A stretch of 64,000 nucleotides of DNA from Deltaproteobacteria bacterium (GTDB taxonomy: Bacteria > Myxococcota_A > Polyangia > Polyangiales > Polyangiaceae): the NCBI GenBank assembly GCA_016218915.1, contig JACRCQ010000039.1, positions 62,001 to 126,000 on the forward strand. Reading direction: 5' to 3'. Positions 1-8,588 of the stretch are shown piece after piece. How positions within the stretch are numbered: the first letter of the stretch is position 1; every line of letters starts with the position of its first letter. The position numbers and the translations under genes were made by a program. The notes under the pieces are model-generated. The model ran no database searches. It worked only from the letters and a program-made list of their open reading frames with translations, and was not told where the DNA came from.

Positions 1-1192
1 GCGGATCACGCTGGTAGAGGCCCGCACCGTGCTCGACGGCCCAGCGCCCGTTGTAACGCTCGTGCGCTCCAACCGGCGGCGCGAGCACCAGCGGCAAGCC
101 GAGCGCCCCGAAGAACGTCATCTCGCTCGGCTTGGTCCACAGCACGTCGGTCTCTGCCATCAGCGCGTTGAACGCCTTGAAGTACTTGCGCATGTCAGGC
201 TCGAACAGGATCCGGATCGCGCCTCCGAGGAGCGGCGCAAGGCTCTGCTCGCGGATCCACTGCTCGAAGTGACGGGCGACTTCAGGACGCACCCCGGCCA
301 CGAGAGCCAGGCGCATCCGGCCTTGCTCGAGGGCAGACCGCAAGCTCGGCAGCATCTGCTCCACGATCTCGGTCTGCGCCCCTGCCCCGCCCACGGCGAA
401 CGTGATCAGCGGGGACTTGCCTCGCTCGTCCTGCGGGCGCTTGCCGATCAGCCGATCGATCTCGTCGCCGTACTGCGCCTCGAACATGCGCTGCGGATCC
501 AGGCGCATGAGCCTGGCTGCGAGGTTGCGCTTGAGAATGGGAAGCTCCGGTCCGCCCAGCAGCTCGCCTGGAAGCGGGAACCCAGTGAGACGGATGCAGT
601 CTGCCGGAACGCCGTAGGCCCGCAGGCGACGAACCACGCGGGTGCTCGGCGCCAGGTAGATGATCCGGCTGGAGGAGGCATTGAGCGGCGCCCAGATCCG
701 GTTGATGTCCGAATCGGTGACCACGCAGTACACATTGGCCACGCCTTGCCGCTCTGCGATCAGCGCGGGCGCGAAGAACGTGGTGAGCAGCGGGCTGCCC
801 GTGCTTCGAAGCGTCTCCACAAGCCCCTTGCCGAGCCCGACGCGCGCTGCCAGCAGGTCGATCGCGCGAGTGGCTGCGTTGGGCGCTGACAGATCGCGCG
901 AAGGGTGCAGATGCGGAATGCTCGTGGCGTCGTCGAGGAACTGACGCAGCGGCCCGCCCAAGGCAGGCCATTGGGAGACGCGGCAGATCGACTCGTAGAC
1001 CTGTCGCGTGCGCTTCCAGAGCTCCTTTTCCTGCACGCGCGCGAGCGGGGGACGATCGACCTCGAGCACGTCGATGCCGAGCGCGTCTGCCAGAGGCCAT
1101 GCAGCGCGCAGGTGGCCGTAGCCCATCTCGATCGCGACAACGAGCGGCTTGGGCGAAGGGGAGCCGGAGGGGTTGGGACTGGATGCGGTCAT
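1..1192 (-). CDS. GT-B glycosyltransferase, MGDG synthase/MurG-like (3' end outside window)
   Basis: The gene runs leftwards off the window; 397 codons are visible from the ATG at 1192. The N-terminal motif GYGHLRAA (residues 24-31) matches the GxGHxxAA loop of MurG and monogalactosyldiacylglycerol synthase families. Further on, FAVGGAGAQ looks like the opening of the second Rossmann domain. KPSEMTFFGALGLPLVLAPP followed by GAHERYNGRWAVEHGAG resembles the nucleotide-sugar-binding segment of this family. I infer transfer of a sugar from a nucleotide sugar to a lipid or similar acceptor at the cytoplasmic membrane; the acceptor is unknown. No signal peptide is seen. It lies 22 bases downstream of the transglycosylase gene on the same strand, so the two may be co-transcribed. 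The reading is continuous with no frameshift up to the edge. Confidence 0.75.
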   Translation of the reverse strand, partial: MTASSPNPSGSPSPKPLVVAIEMGYGHLRAAWPLADALGIDVLEVDRPPLARVQEKELWKRTRQVYESICRVSQWPALGGPLRQFLDDATSIPHLHPSRDLSAPNAATRAIDLLAARVGLGKGLVETLRSTGSPLLTTFFAPALIAERQGVANVYCVVTDSDINRIWAPLNASSSRIIYLAPSTRVVRRLRAYGVPADCIRLTGFPLPGELLGGPELPILKRNLAARLMRLDPQRMFEAQYGDEIDRLIGKRPQDERGKSPLITFAVGGAGAQTEIVEQMLPSLRSALEQGRMRLALVAGVRPEVARHFEQWIREQSLAPLLGGAIRILFEPDMRKYFKAFNALMAETDVLWTKPSEMTFFGALGLPLVLAPPVGAHERYNGRWAVEHGAGLYQRDP

Positions 1193-1214
1193 GGGGGAGA
1201 CGATCTCGCACTCT

Positions 1215-1703
1215 TCAGTCGCGCCCGCAATGCGGCCATGGCCGCCAGCCCTTGCGCAGGAACAGGCGATGCGCGTGGTGGCTGTTGGTCCAGGGGTCGA
1301 AGATGTCCCCGCCGCCTTGGGCCTGCCACCCGCTTTCGCCGAACTGGAACAGGCCGCGGTACTTGCCGTTGGGCGAGACAGCCTTCGGGTTGCCGCTCGA
1401 TTCGCACTTGCAGACCCTGGCTGCCTTTTCGGGGTCAGGCCATCCGAACTGCTTTTGGTAGGCCGCAGAGCAGTAGCTCACGGGGGGTGGGCTGCTGGGC
1501 TCAGGGGGCGGAGCTGGCGTCGGGGGCTCGGGCGTGGGCGGTGCAGAAGCTGGATAGGTCGAGGCGTACCGGGGTGGGGGCGCAGAATCCGAGGGAGTCT
1601 GAGGGGGAGGATGCCAGGACGGCAGGCACCCGGAAGGGGCTGCCAGGGCCAGCGCACCAACGGCGAAGAGGCGCGCAGGGCCTGATGTCCAGGGGGCATG
1701 CAC
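1215..1703 (-). CDS. Secreted transglycosylase-like lipoprotein
   Basis: The C-terminal 90 residues contain CKCESSGNPKAVSPNGKYRG followed by LFQFGESGW. This is the signature of transglycosylase/resuscitation-factor-like lysozyme folds, with Glu of CESSGNP as the likely catalytic acid. It would cleave or remodel peptidoglycan. I chose a GTG start at 1703 because it gives a compact signal sequence (VHAPWTSGPARLFAVGALAL) leading to a lipobox-like APSGC. The frame stays open to an upstream ATG at 1787, which would add 28 residues. A Pro/Ser-rich linker joins the lipid-anchored N terminus to the domain. Cysteines flank the domain and may form disulfides. Its stop lies 22 bases before the start of the glycosyltransferase gene. 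Confidence 0.7.
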   Translation of the reverse strand: MHAPWTSGPARLFAVGALALAAPSGCLPSWHPPPQTPSDSAPPPRYASTYPASAPPTPEPPTPAPPPEPSSPPPVSYCSAAYQKQFGWPDPEKAARVCKCESSGNPKAVSPNGKYRGLFQFGESGWQAQGGGDIFDPWTNSHHAHRLFLRKGWRPWPHCGRD

Positions 1704-2154
1704 GGCGTCATTGCCGCATGGCAGCGGGTTCGTGGCCAAGAACCTCACCCTCCAGCCCCCCTGCCGGCCTGATCGTAGTATCCCCAAGATTCCTTGAGAC
1801 GGCGGGCGATTGGATGACTTTCGGAGCGGGCACCACCGGTGGCGCGTCTTCCGCGCGCATCCATGGCCTTGAAAAAGCGTCAGGGTGAACCCTGCCGCCG
1901 ATGCAAGTCAGGGAGCACCCTCAAAGCCGCTGCGGCTTGAACATCGAAGCTCACGTTGCACCAGCGGCCGCCTTGAGGCGGCCGCGTTTCCAAAGCGCCC
2001 CCCCCCGTGAGACCGCGTGCGCTTGTCGCGGCTCCTCGCCCCGGCGCATGCTGAGCGCGGCCAGCCTTCACGACGCCGGATTGTTTGAACGGACCCCGGT
2101 CACATCCGCGAACGTTCGGTTCCTGTTCTGCCAGGACCGCACTATCATGCGCCC
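1704..2154. other. Divergent intergenic region
   Basis: This 450-base spacer separates the leftward transglycosylase gene from the rightward small gene at 2155 and must hold promoters for both. It contains a strong GC-rich hairpin at 1964-1985. A 25-codon open frame at 1863-1940 (MALKKRQGEPC, with a CxxC) has no ribosome-binding site, and I do not call it a gene. A weak sigma-70-like pair, TTCCTG at 2120-2125 and TATCAT at 2143-2148 with 17-base spacing, sits directly before the ATG at 2155. Confidence 0.5.
1964..1985. terminator. Strong GC-rich hairpin, terminator-like
   Basis: GCGGCCGCC (1964-1972), loop TTGA, then GGCGGCCGC (1977-1985) form a perfect 9-bp stem. Only a short T stretch (GTTTCC) follows, so it is not a classical rho-independent terminator. 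It lies between divergent genes, where a terminator is not obviously needed. It could instead be a protein-binding palindrome or insulate the gene at 2155. Confidence 0.4.
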
Positions 2155-2427
2155 ATGCTCGAGAGGCTCGGCGAAATCGAGGTCGCGTTGGAGATCGTTC
2201 AGAAGACGTTGGACGCGCTCACTGCGCGCGGCGACGACGAGGCGGCGTTCGAGCTTGCGCGTGCCCAGTACGCAGCGAGCATCCGCGACTCGTGGCCTGG
2301 TAACCTGGGCAAGCTGGTGGGAGTGCTCGAACGGATGCTGGCCAACGACTTGCTGAAGCTGACCGACGACGAGCGCGAGAACTTGAGGAAGGCGCAGGAC
2401 ACGTTCCGCAAGACGGTCAACGAGTAG
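2155..2427 (+). CDS. Small conserved-looking helical protein, function unknown
   Basis: This 90-residue acidic protein appears all-helical (LGEIEVALEIVQKTLDALTA at the N terminus), with no signal peptide or membrane segment. I do not recognise the family. The codon pattern shows the G/C-ending third positions of real genes here. It precedes the kinase gene by 18 bases on the same strand, so it may be co-expressed and act as a partner of the kinase or TPR protein; that is inference. There is no convincing Shine-Dalgarno sequence. A possible -10 box (TATCAT, 2143-2148) lies so close to the ATG that the transcript could be nearly leaderless. Confidence 0.65.
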   Translation: MLERLGEIEVALEIVQKTLDALTARGDDEAAFELARAQYAASIRDSWPGNLGKLVGVLERMLANDLLKLTDDERENLRKAQDTFRKTVNE

Positions 2428-2445
2428 CGACGCAGTCCTTTCATC

Positions 2446-5223
2446 ATGGTCAGTGCCAGCAGCTCCCCACCCAAGCCGAGGGCCAAGAAGAGCCAGGCAA
2501 GCCGTCGCGTGGGCCAGGTCATCAAGACGCGCTGGCACATCGACGGGCTGCTCGGCGTGGGCGGAATGGCTGCGGTCTATGCCACCACGGATCTGCGCGG
2601 ACGCCATGCTGCCCTCAAGATCCTCCATGGTCATGCCGCTCGAGACCCTGCCGCTCGCGAGCGATTTCTCCGTGAGGCGTGGGTTGCGCGCAAGGTGACG
2701 CACCCCTGCATCGTGGCTGTGCTCGACGACGGCAAGACGGAGCGCGACGAGCCGTTCCTGATCATGGAGCAGCTCGACGGGCAGAGCCTCGAGCGAATGT
2801 GGCGGGTCGCCAAGCGCCAGATGCAGCCTTCCCTCGTGCTTCGCGTGATGGAGCGCGTGCTCGACGTGCTCGCAGCGTGCCACGGCGAGGGGATCATCCA
2901 TCGCGACCTGAAGCCCTCGAACATCTTCGTGACCACGGACGGGGACGTGAAGCTGCTGGACTTCGGCGTGGCGCGGGTGAGCGGCCTCGGCGGCGATCGG
3001 CTCCCAGCCGGGGTGGTGGTTGGCACGCCGCACTTCATGGCGCCGGAGCAGGCGATCGGTGCATGGGAGCAGGTGGACGGGCGAGCGGATCTGTTCGCAG
3101 TGGGAGCCACGATGTTCGCGCTGCTCACAGGCGAGCGTCTCAACCAGGGAAAGACCGAGGCCGAGTCGTTCCACCTCGCAGCCACGCGCGCAGCGCCGCC
3201 GCTGCGGCAGGTCCTGCCTGGCATCGATCCGATGCTCGCATCGCTGGTGGACCAGGCACTGGCCTGGGACAAGCACGCAAGGCATCCGGACGCAGAGTCG
3301 ATGCGCCAGCTGGTGCTCGAGACCCTGGGCCGGGTCGACGATGGAACCTCGACGCTCACCGCATGGATGCCTCGCACGCGCGAGACGACGTCCCTGCGCG
3401 CGCCGGCCAAGCACGCCCCCGGAGGGTCGGGCAAGTCATCCATTCCGCCAGCGGTCTCTGGAGATCCGGGCTCGATCCCCAAGGCGCCGGCGCTGCCGAA
3501 GGAGTTCGATCCTGGCGTGGTCGAAGACACGGCGCCGCGCGTGGGCAAGGCCCTGCTCGAGGCGTTTCGCCTGATTGAGGCTCTTCTGACCGATGTCCTG
3601 GCGCAGGGCTTTGGACGCGGCGCCTTCCGCGGGAGGCTTTCCGCGGCCCACGCCCAGCTGGCTCGTGCCCTGCGCGCTGCAGGCCATCGTCTCGAGCTAA
3701 CCGTGTTCCCGTTCTGCATCACCAACGGGGACATTACCGTATGGGAGCCAGGGCCTCCGCTGGACGCGGTACCGCATGCCCTCTTCCAGGCAGGTGTGCG
3801 CGCAGTGATACTTGCGCCTGGGCTGTCGACCGACGATCTGCGCGAGCTGATCGAGCTGATCATGCCGGATGCGGCCAGGCTGGACACGCGAGACGCAGAC
3901 CTGCTCGGGCTCGAGCAGATCCCGCATGTGTCGCTGCAGTGCGTGCCGATGCCGATGCAAGGCGATGGGCTGGCGAGAGAGAAGTTCCTCGACGATGCGC
4001 AGCACGTGGAGTGCGCGCTTCGCGAGGCGATCGAGCAGGCGGCATGGGACGCCTCGCCTGCGATCACCGAGGCGCCTCCGTACGTTCTCAAGCAGGCGAT
4101 GAAGATTGGCCGGCACGAGTGGAGCCGCAGGTGTGCCGAGACCCTCGTCGACGCCTGGGAGCTGGGCGTGGCACGCAGCGATCCCACCCCTGCCTGGCTT
4201 CCGCTGCGAGCCTCGGCTGCGAGCGGACACGGCCGCGGCTACCAGGCGATCTTCCTGCTGCAGTCCGATGTGCGCGACGCGCTTCGGGATCGCTTCTCGA
4301 CCACGATGGGTGACGCGGCGCTGCGCTCGCTGATGGCGGGCGTGCTCCAGGACGAGGATCTGAAGGCGCTGCTGCAAGGCGCGGCACGTCTACGAGCCGA
4401 CCTTCTTGCAGGCGTCAAGCCCTGGCACGAGATCACCCCCGACGAGGTCCTGGAGTGGACCGGGGATCTGCTCGCCGCGCTCGGCCCGGAGTCCTTCAAC
4501 ACGGTGCTCGACGCCATGCCTCGGCTCACGGAGCCTGGGCTGGAGCTGGCCGCCGCCTCGTTCGTGAAACGCTATGCAGAGGGGCGCGAGCAGCGGATCG
4601 CGCTGGAGCTTCCCAAGCTCCGGGTTCGGCTCGCCGAGCACCTGATCGCCATCCTCAAAGGGCTGGACACCACGGCCGGGCATGGAGTCTTGCGGCAGCT
4701 CGCGGAGGGGACGTCCTCGGTGCTGAGGCTGCTCGCGCTCGCCCACCTCGACGAGCTCACCGAAGGCCAGCGGATCGACGTCGTGGACGCGATCGAGCAC
4801 ACGGATCCGGAGATCCGATGGGCCGCCATGAAGGCCGCTGCGCGCCACAGGATCGCGCAGGTCGCACGGTTGGCCGGTAGCCGTATCGCATCGAAGCAGT
4901 TCCATTCGCTCAGCACCGACGAGCGCGAGCTCCTGCTGCAGCTCTTGTCGAGGCTGGAGCCGGAGCGTGCGGAGCAGCTCGCGATCGAGATCGTGGCGCG
5001 CCACGGGCTGATCGGCGAGAAGTCGCTGAGCGAGAGCCGCGTGATCGCTGCGCGCCTGCTCGAGGCCCGCGCGACGTCGAACGAGGCGCTGGCCGCGCTG
5101 CGGGGTGCATCGACTCCGCTGTGGTGGAACCCGCTCGGTGTGCGACAGGCCGCGGTGGCCGCGATCGGCTCGATCCAGGTCCGACGCGCGCAATCGGCTT
5201 CGCCGGAGGGTGGCGCATCGTGA
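2446..5223 (+). CDS. Eukaryote-like Ser/Thr protein kinase with long C-terminal helical-repeat region
   Basis: This 925-residue cytosolic protein starts with a complete protein kinase domain (about residues 30-290). It has a glycine loop GVGGMAAV (37-44), ATP-binding Lys58, the catalytic loop HRDLKPSN from His152, and DFG at 172-174. A GTPHFMAPEQ activation segment follows, so all catalytic residues are present and it should phosphorylate proteins on Ser/Thr. A low-complexity linker (about 300-350) is followed by roughly 570 residues of helical sequence. The last third contains HEAT-like repeats (for example DAIEHTDPEIRWAAMKAAAR). There is no transmembrane segment, unlike PASTA or PEGA kinases. 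Its stop overlaps the GTG start of the next gene (GTGA, 5220-5223), implying translational coupling. Confidence 0.9.
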   Translation: MVSASSSPPKPRAKKSQASRRVGQVIKTRWHIDGLLGVGGMAAVYATTDLRGRHAALKILHGHAARDPAARERFLREAWVARKVTHPCIVAVLDDGKTERDEPFLIMEQLDGQSLERMWRVAKRQMQPSLVLRVMERVLDVLAACHGEGIIHRDLKPSNIFVTTDGDVKLLDFGVARVSGLGGDRLPAGVVVGTPHFMAPEQAIGAWEQVDGRADLFAVGATMFALLTGERLNQGKTEAESFHLAATRAAPPLRQVLPGIDPMLASLVDQALAWDKHARHPDAESMRQLVLETLGRVDDGTSTLTAWMPRTRETTSLRAPAKHAPGGSGKSSIPPAVSGDPGSIPKAPALPKEFDPGVVEDTAPRVGKALLEAFRLIEALLTDVLAQGFGRGAFRGRLSAAHAQLARALRAAGHRLELTVFPFCITNGDITVWEPGPPLDAVPHALFQAGVRAVILAPGLSTDDLRELIELIMPDAARLDTRDADLLGLEQIPHVSLQCVPMPMQGDGLAREKFLDDAQHVECALREAIEQAAWDASPAITEAPPYVLKQAMKIGRHEWSRRCAETLVDAWELGVARSDPTPAWLPLRASAASGHGRGYQAIFLLQSDVRDALRDRFSTTMGDAALRSLMAGVLQDEDLKALLQGAARLRADLLAGVKPWHEITPDEVLEWTGDLLAALGPESFNTVLDAMPRLTEPGLELAAASFVKRYAEGREQRIALELPKLRVRLAEHLIAILKGLDTTAGHGVLRQLAEGTSSVLRLLALAHLDELTEGQRIDVVDAIEHTDPEIRWAAMKAAARHRIAQVARLAGSRIASKQFHSLSTDERELLLQLLSRLEPERAEQLAIEIVARHGLIGEKSLSESRVIAARLLEARATSNEALAALRGASTPLWWNPLGVRQAAVAAIGSIQVRRAQSASPEGGAS

Positions 5224-6998
5224 AGGAGTCGAGCGCTGCTCTCATCGTAGCCCTGCACGAGCACCTCGGCGCTCGCGACATCGATCCACCCGACGAGGAG
5301 AGCGTGGAGACCTCGCTCCTGGAGGTTCAACGCTCTGCACGCGCTCTCGGCTCGATGCTCGGCTTTCCGTTCACCGTCCTGCTTGCGCCGTCCGCGGTGA
5401 TGGTCGCAGGCCGGTTCCTGTGTGCGCCGCGCTGGGTGCACGAAGCGGCCGATGACCTGCGCGCTCGAGCGGAGCAGAGCTGCATCTCGGAGCTGATCTT
5501 CGCGGGCGAGCCCTCGCGGGAGGACCTCGTCGATCTCGCCCGTGCGTGCACCCTGGGCAGCGGCGCCCTTCGCGCCACTGGCCAGCTTCAATGGCGCGCA
5601 GTCCCGGCCCTCGCGCTCGTTCGCGGCATCGACATCGAGCATCTGGACCCGGCAGAGCACTTCGAGACCGCGTTCGGCTGGGCCGTGGCTTCCCTGCGCA
5701 GGCTCACGGCCGACTATTCCCGCGAGGGGGCCAGCGCAGAGCTGCGGGCACGGCAGATCGCGCGGACCTTGATCGCGTTGCCCTCCAACGAGATCGCTGC
5801 GACCTTGCACAGCGACCGCGTGCGGGCAACCTTGCTCGATCCCGCTGAGCGGGCCATCGCTGGCGCCATCCTGACGATCGCGATGCTGCGCCGTCTCACC
5901 CGGGACCCGATGGAGCTCCTCGAGTCCGCGGTCGCCTCGATGATGCTCGCCGCCACCGCGCAAGCTGCTGCAGAGGCGAGCCGCCCTGAGCCACTGCACC
6001 CGGCGTTGGCGGCGCGCGCGTTGCAGGCGGTCTCCCGCACCGACGAAGGGTCCGTGCTGCGCGCAGTGGTCACCTACGAGGCGCTGTGGCTCGAGCACCA
6101 AGAGCGGCTGGGACCGCTCTACGGTGGAGCGCGTGCACCCAGCCCCCATGCCCTGATCGTGCGGGCTGCGAACGCGTGCTTCGAGCGGCCGGAAGCCTCG
6201 CTCCGACAAGCGATCGAGCAGCTTCACCAGCGAGCGACGAGCGACCGGGATCGAGCGGTGGTGCGGCTGCTGTGCGCAACGACAGGGCAACGTGTGCCGA
6301 GCTCCGAGCCCGCGAGGAGCAAAGCTCCACGCGAGCAGCGACGCGATGCCGGGCCCCTTTCCGTGCCGTCGTCGGGCGAGCGACCGAGCCAGAGCCAGGT
6401 GCTCGGCGAGACGTTCTCCGAGGAGGACATGGCGGACATCCTGGCCGACCTGGGTGGCGACGCGCAGCCGCCGGTCTCAGGACGAAGCTCGAGGCCGTCC
6501 AAACGCGTCCCTTCGGGGCCACCTTCGGATGGACGCAGCTCCCATGCGCCGGTGGCGCGCTCTTCGGACGCACCCAAGCGCATCTCAGCGCCGCCCGCGA
6601 TCGTGCCCGGAAACCTGGTGGACGAGAGCGAGCGCGTGGCCCGCGCTGAAGCTGCGTTTGATGCAGCGGAGGCCGCCTATGCGCTCGACGAGCTGGAGGA
6701 TGCGCTCACCGAGGCAGATACGGCCGTGATGTTCGTGCCGCAGCGTCCGTCGTTCGTGGCGCTGCAGGCCTACCTGGAGGCGCTGTCGAGCGACAGGGAT
6801 CCGAGCGTGATCGAGGCGTTGATGGAGCGAGTCGATCGGTCGTTTGCCGGCGCTGAGCCTGACGCGAGAGCGCACTACTACAGGGGCATGCTGCTTCGGT
6901 ACGCGGACAAGCCCTTTGCGGCGAAGCAGGCGTTTCGAAAGGGGCTGGAGCTCGCTCCCGAGGATCCGGACCTTCTCAATGCGCTGGCAGGGGGGTAA
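5220..6998 (+). CDS. TPR-containing protein translationally coupled to the kinase
   Basis: I start this gene at GTG 5220 because it overlaps the kinase stop by four bases and gives VKESSAALIVALHEHLGARD; an in-frame start further upstream would lie inside the kinase gene. The product has 592 residues. Residues 1-360 are helical with no motif I recognise. A Ser/Pro/Arg-rich disordered linker follows (about 365-470). The C-terminal 110 residues are TPR-like (AEAAFDAAEAAYALDELEDA; AKQAFRKGLELAPEDPDLLN). The linker contains many Ser/Thr residues and could be a kinase substrate; this is inference from context. No signal peptide or membrane segment is evident. Confidence 0.75.
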   Translation: MKESSAALIVALHEHLGARDIDPPDEESVETSLLEVQRSARALGSMLGFPFTVLLAPSAVMVAGRFLCAPRWVHEAADDLRARAEQSCISELIFAGEPSREDLVDLARACTLGSGALRATGQLQWRAVPALALVRGIDIEHLDPAEHFETAFGWAVASLRRLTADYSREGASAELRARQIARTLIALPSNEIAATLHSDRVRATLLDPAERAIAGAILTIAMLRRLTRDPMELLESAVASMMLAATAQAAAEASRPEPLHPALAARALQAVSRTDEGSVLRAVVTYEALWLEHQERLGPLYGGARAPSPHALIVRAANACFERPEASLRQAIEQLHQRATSDRDRAVVRLLCATTGQRVPSSEPARSKAPREQRRDAGPLSVPSSGERPSQSQVLGETFSEEDMADILADLGGDAQPPVSGRSSRPSKRVPSGPPSDGRSSHAPVARSSDAPKRISAPPAIVPGNLVDESERVARAEAAFDAAEAAYALDELEDALTEADTAVMFVPQRPSFVALQAYLEALSSDRDPSVIEALMERVDRSFAGAEPDARAHYYRGMLLRYADKPFAAKQAFRKGLELAPEDPDLLNALAGG

Positions 6999-7025
6999 GA
7001 GTAGGGCGCCAAGGGGTGATGCGTC

Positions 7026-8399
7026 ATGCTCGATCGAATCTTCAAGCTTCGCGAGGCTGGCACCACGGTCCGCACGGAAGTGATCGGTGGTGCGACCACG
7101 TTCATCACCATGGCCTACATCGTGGTGGTCAACCCCGCGATTCTGAGCTTTGCGGGCATTCCTTCAGGCCCGAGCACGGTGGCCACGATCCTCGCCGCGG
7201 TCTTTGGCACGCTGCTCATGGGTCTGTACGCGAACCGTCCGATCGCGGTCGCGCCCTACATGGGAGAGAACGCGTTCATCGCCTTTGGCCTGGCTGCCCT
7301 CGGAATCACCTGGCAGCAGCGTCTCGGCGCCGTGTTCGTCAGCGGCATCGGCTTTGCCGCGATCACGCTCCTCGGTGTCCGCGCCTGGCTCGCCAGCTCG
7401 ATCTCGGCGAGCATGAAGCACAGCTTCGGCGTCGGAATCGGCCTGTTCCTCGCCCTCATCGGCCTGTACGAGACCGGAATCGTCACGAGCTTTGCCACAG
7501 GAACGCCGGCAGCGGCGTTGATGTCGAGCGACGGGATCCACCTTCGCGCGCCAGACGTGCCGGTCCGGATCGGCAACCTGCACGACCCCAAGGTGCTTCT
7601 CGCGATCGTGGGCTTCCTGGTGATCGTCACGTTGATGATCCGCGGGGTGCGGGGAGGCATCCTGATCGGCATCGCGCTGACAGCAGCGGCCGGCTATGCG
7701 CTCGGCTTCGGACAGGCGCCCAAGGCAGTGATGGCGCTGCCGCTGATGGGTGACTACTCGCTCGCGCCGATAGCCTTCAAGCTCGACATCAGCGGAGTGC
7801 TGCGGATCGGGTTCCTGCCGATCCTGCTCACCCTGTTTCTCATGGGGTTCCTGGACACGCTGGGCACGCTCGTGGGCGTGGGCTCGGCCGGCAATCTGCT
7901 CAATGAAAAGGGGGACTTCCCGAAGATCGAGCGCCCGATGATGGTGGATGCTGCGACGTGCATGTTCAGCGGCCTGGTCGGCACGTCGACGAGCGGAGCC
8001 TACATCGAATCAGCGACAGGAATTCGCGAAGGCGCGCGGACCGGGCTGGCGTCGGTGGTCACGGCTCTGCTGTTCGTTGCGTGCTCGTTCTTCATCCCGC
8101 TTCTCGAGCCTCTGCAGCACCTTCAGTACGCCTACGCGCCAGCTCTGATCGCAGTGGGCGTGCTGATGGTGGGAGGGGTCGCCAGGATCGACTTCAAGGA
8201 CATGACCGAGCTGGTGCCAGCGTTTGCCACGATCGTGGTGATGGTGTTCACGTACAACATCGCGAACGGCTTGACCGCGGGGCTGGTGCTGTATCCGGTG
8301 ATCAAGCTGCTGGCAGGACGCGCCAAGGAGCTGTCGTGGGGCTCTTGGGTACTAGGCGCTGCGTGCGCGGTGTACTTCGTGTTCGGGGTGCCGCACTGA
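7026..8399 (+). CDS. NCS2-type purine (adenine/guanine/hypoxanthine) permease, AzgA-like
   Basis: This 457-residue polytopic inner-membrane protein has about a dozen hydrophobic segments. The opening KLREAGTTVRTEVIGGATTF followed by MAYIVVVNPAIL is the hallmark of the AzgA/PbuG (COG2252) purine permeases. AVAPYMGENAFIAF and GTLVGVGSAGNLLNEKG are further family motifs. It probably imports a purine base by proton symport; the exact base cannot be told. The length is typical. It follows the TPR gene by 27 bases and could be read through from the kinase operon, but it has no obvious functional link to it. It is the last rightward gene before a repeat-rich convergent spacer. Confidence 0.88.
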   Translation: MLDRIFKLREAGTTVRTEVIGGATTFITMAYIVVVNPAILSFAGIPSGPSTVATILAAVFGTLLMGLYANRPIAVAPYMGENAFIAFGLAALGITWQQRLGAVFVSGIGFAAITLLGVRAWLASSISASMKHSFGVGIGLFLALIGLYETGIVTSFATGTPAAALMSSDGIHLRAPDVPVRIGNLHDPKVLLAIVGFLVIVTLMIRGVRGGILIGIALTAAAGYALGFGQAPKAVMALPLMGDYSLAPIAFKLDISGVLRIGFLPILLTLFLMGFLDTLGTLVGVGSAGNLLNEKGDFPKIERPMMVDAATCMFSGLVGTSTSGAYIESATGIREGARTGLASVVTALLFVACSFFIPLLEPLQHLQYAYAPALIAVGVLMVGGVARIDFKDMTELVPAFATIVVMVFTYNIANGLTAGLVLYPVIKLLAGRAKELSWGSWVLGAACAVYFVFGVPH

Positions 8400-8410
8400 C
8401 AGAAGACAGA

Positions 8411-8528
8411 AACTAGGAACTGGGAACAGGAATGGGAACGTAGAACATGGAATGGGAAGAGCAGAAGCCTCAGAGCTGAGAGCTGAGAGCTGAGGGCTGA
8501 GAGCTGAGCGTTGAGAGCTGAGAGCTGA
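8411..8528. repeat. Seven-base-period tandem repeats
   Basis: From 8411 the sequence reads as imperfect 7-base units (AACTAGG, AACTGGG, AACAGGA and so on). From 8473 to 8528 there are eight contiguous heptamers: GAGCTGA six times, plus the variants GGGCTGA (8494) and GCGTTGA (8508). The period equals no codon multiple and the tract is non-coding. Similar 7-base periodic tracts recur at 12153, 19269, 50975 and 51056 in this window. Confidence 0.85.
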
Positions 8529-8543
8529 GAGGAGCGGGGCGGA

Positions 8544-8576
8544 CTCTCCCTCCGGCATTCGCACTCCAATTCGCGT
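8544..8576. repeat. 33-base direct repeat, left copy
   Basis: This stretch begins CTCTCCCTCCGGCATTCGCA and ends in CCAATTCGCGT. It recurs at 8778-8810 in the same orientation with one mismatch (C to T in the middle). The two copies bracket dispersed element A. Confidence 0.85.
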
Positions 8577-8588
8577 TGGAAGCCAGCG

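Noticed and set aside
282-1211. A 309-codon minus-strand frame
   Set aside because: It is a shifted frame of the glycosyltransferase gene, whose true frame shows the GT-B motifs.
1863-1940. 25-codon frame MALKKRQGEPC... with a CxxC
   Set aside because: There is no ribosome-binding site, no neighbour support and it is very short; chance cannot be excluded.
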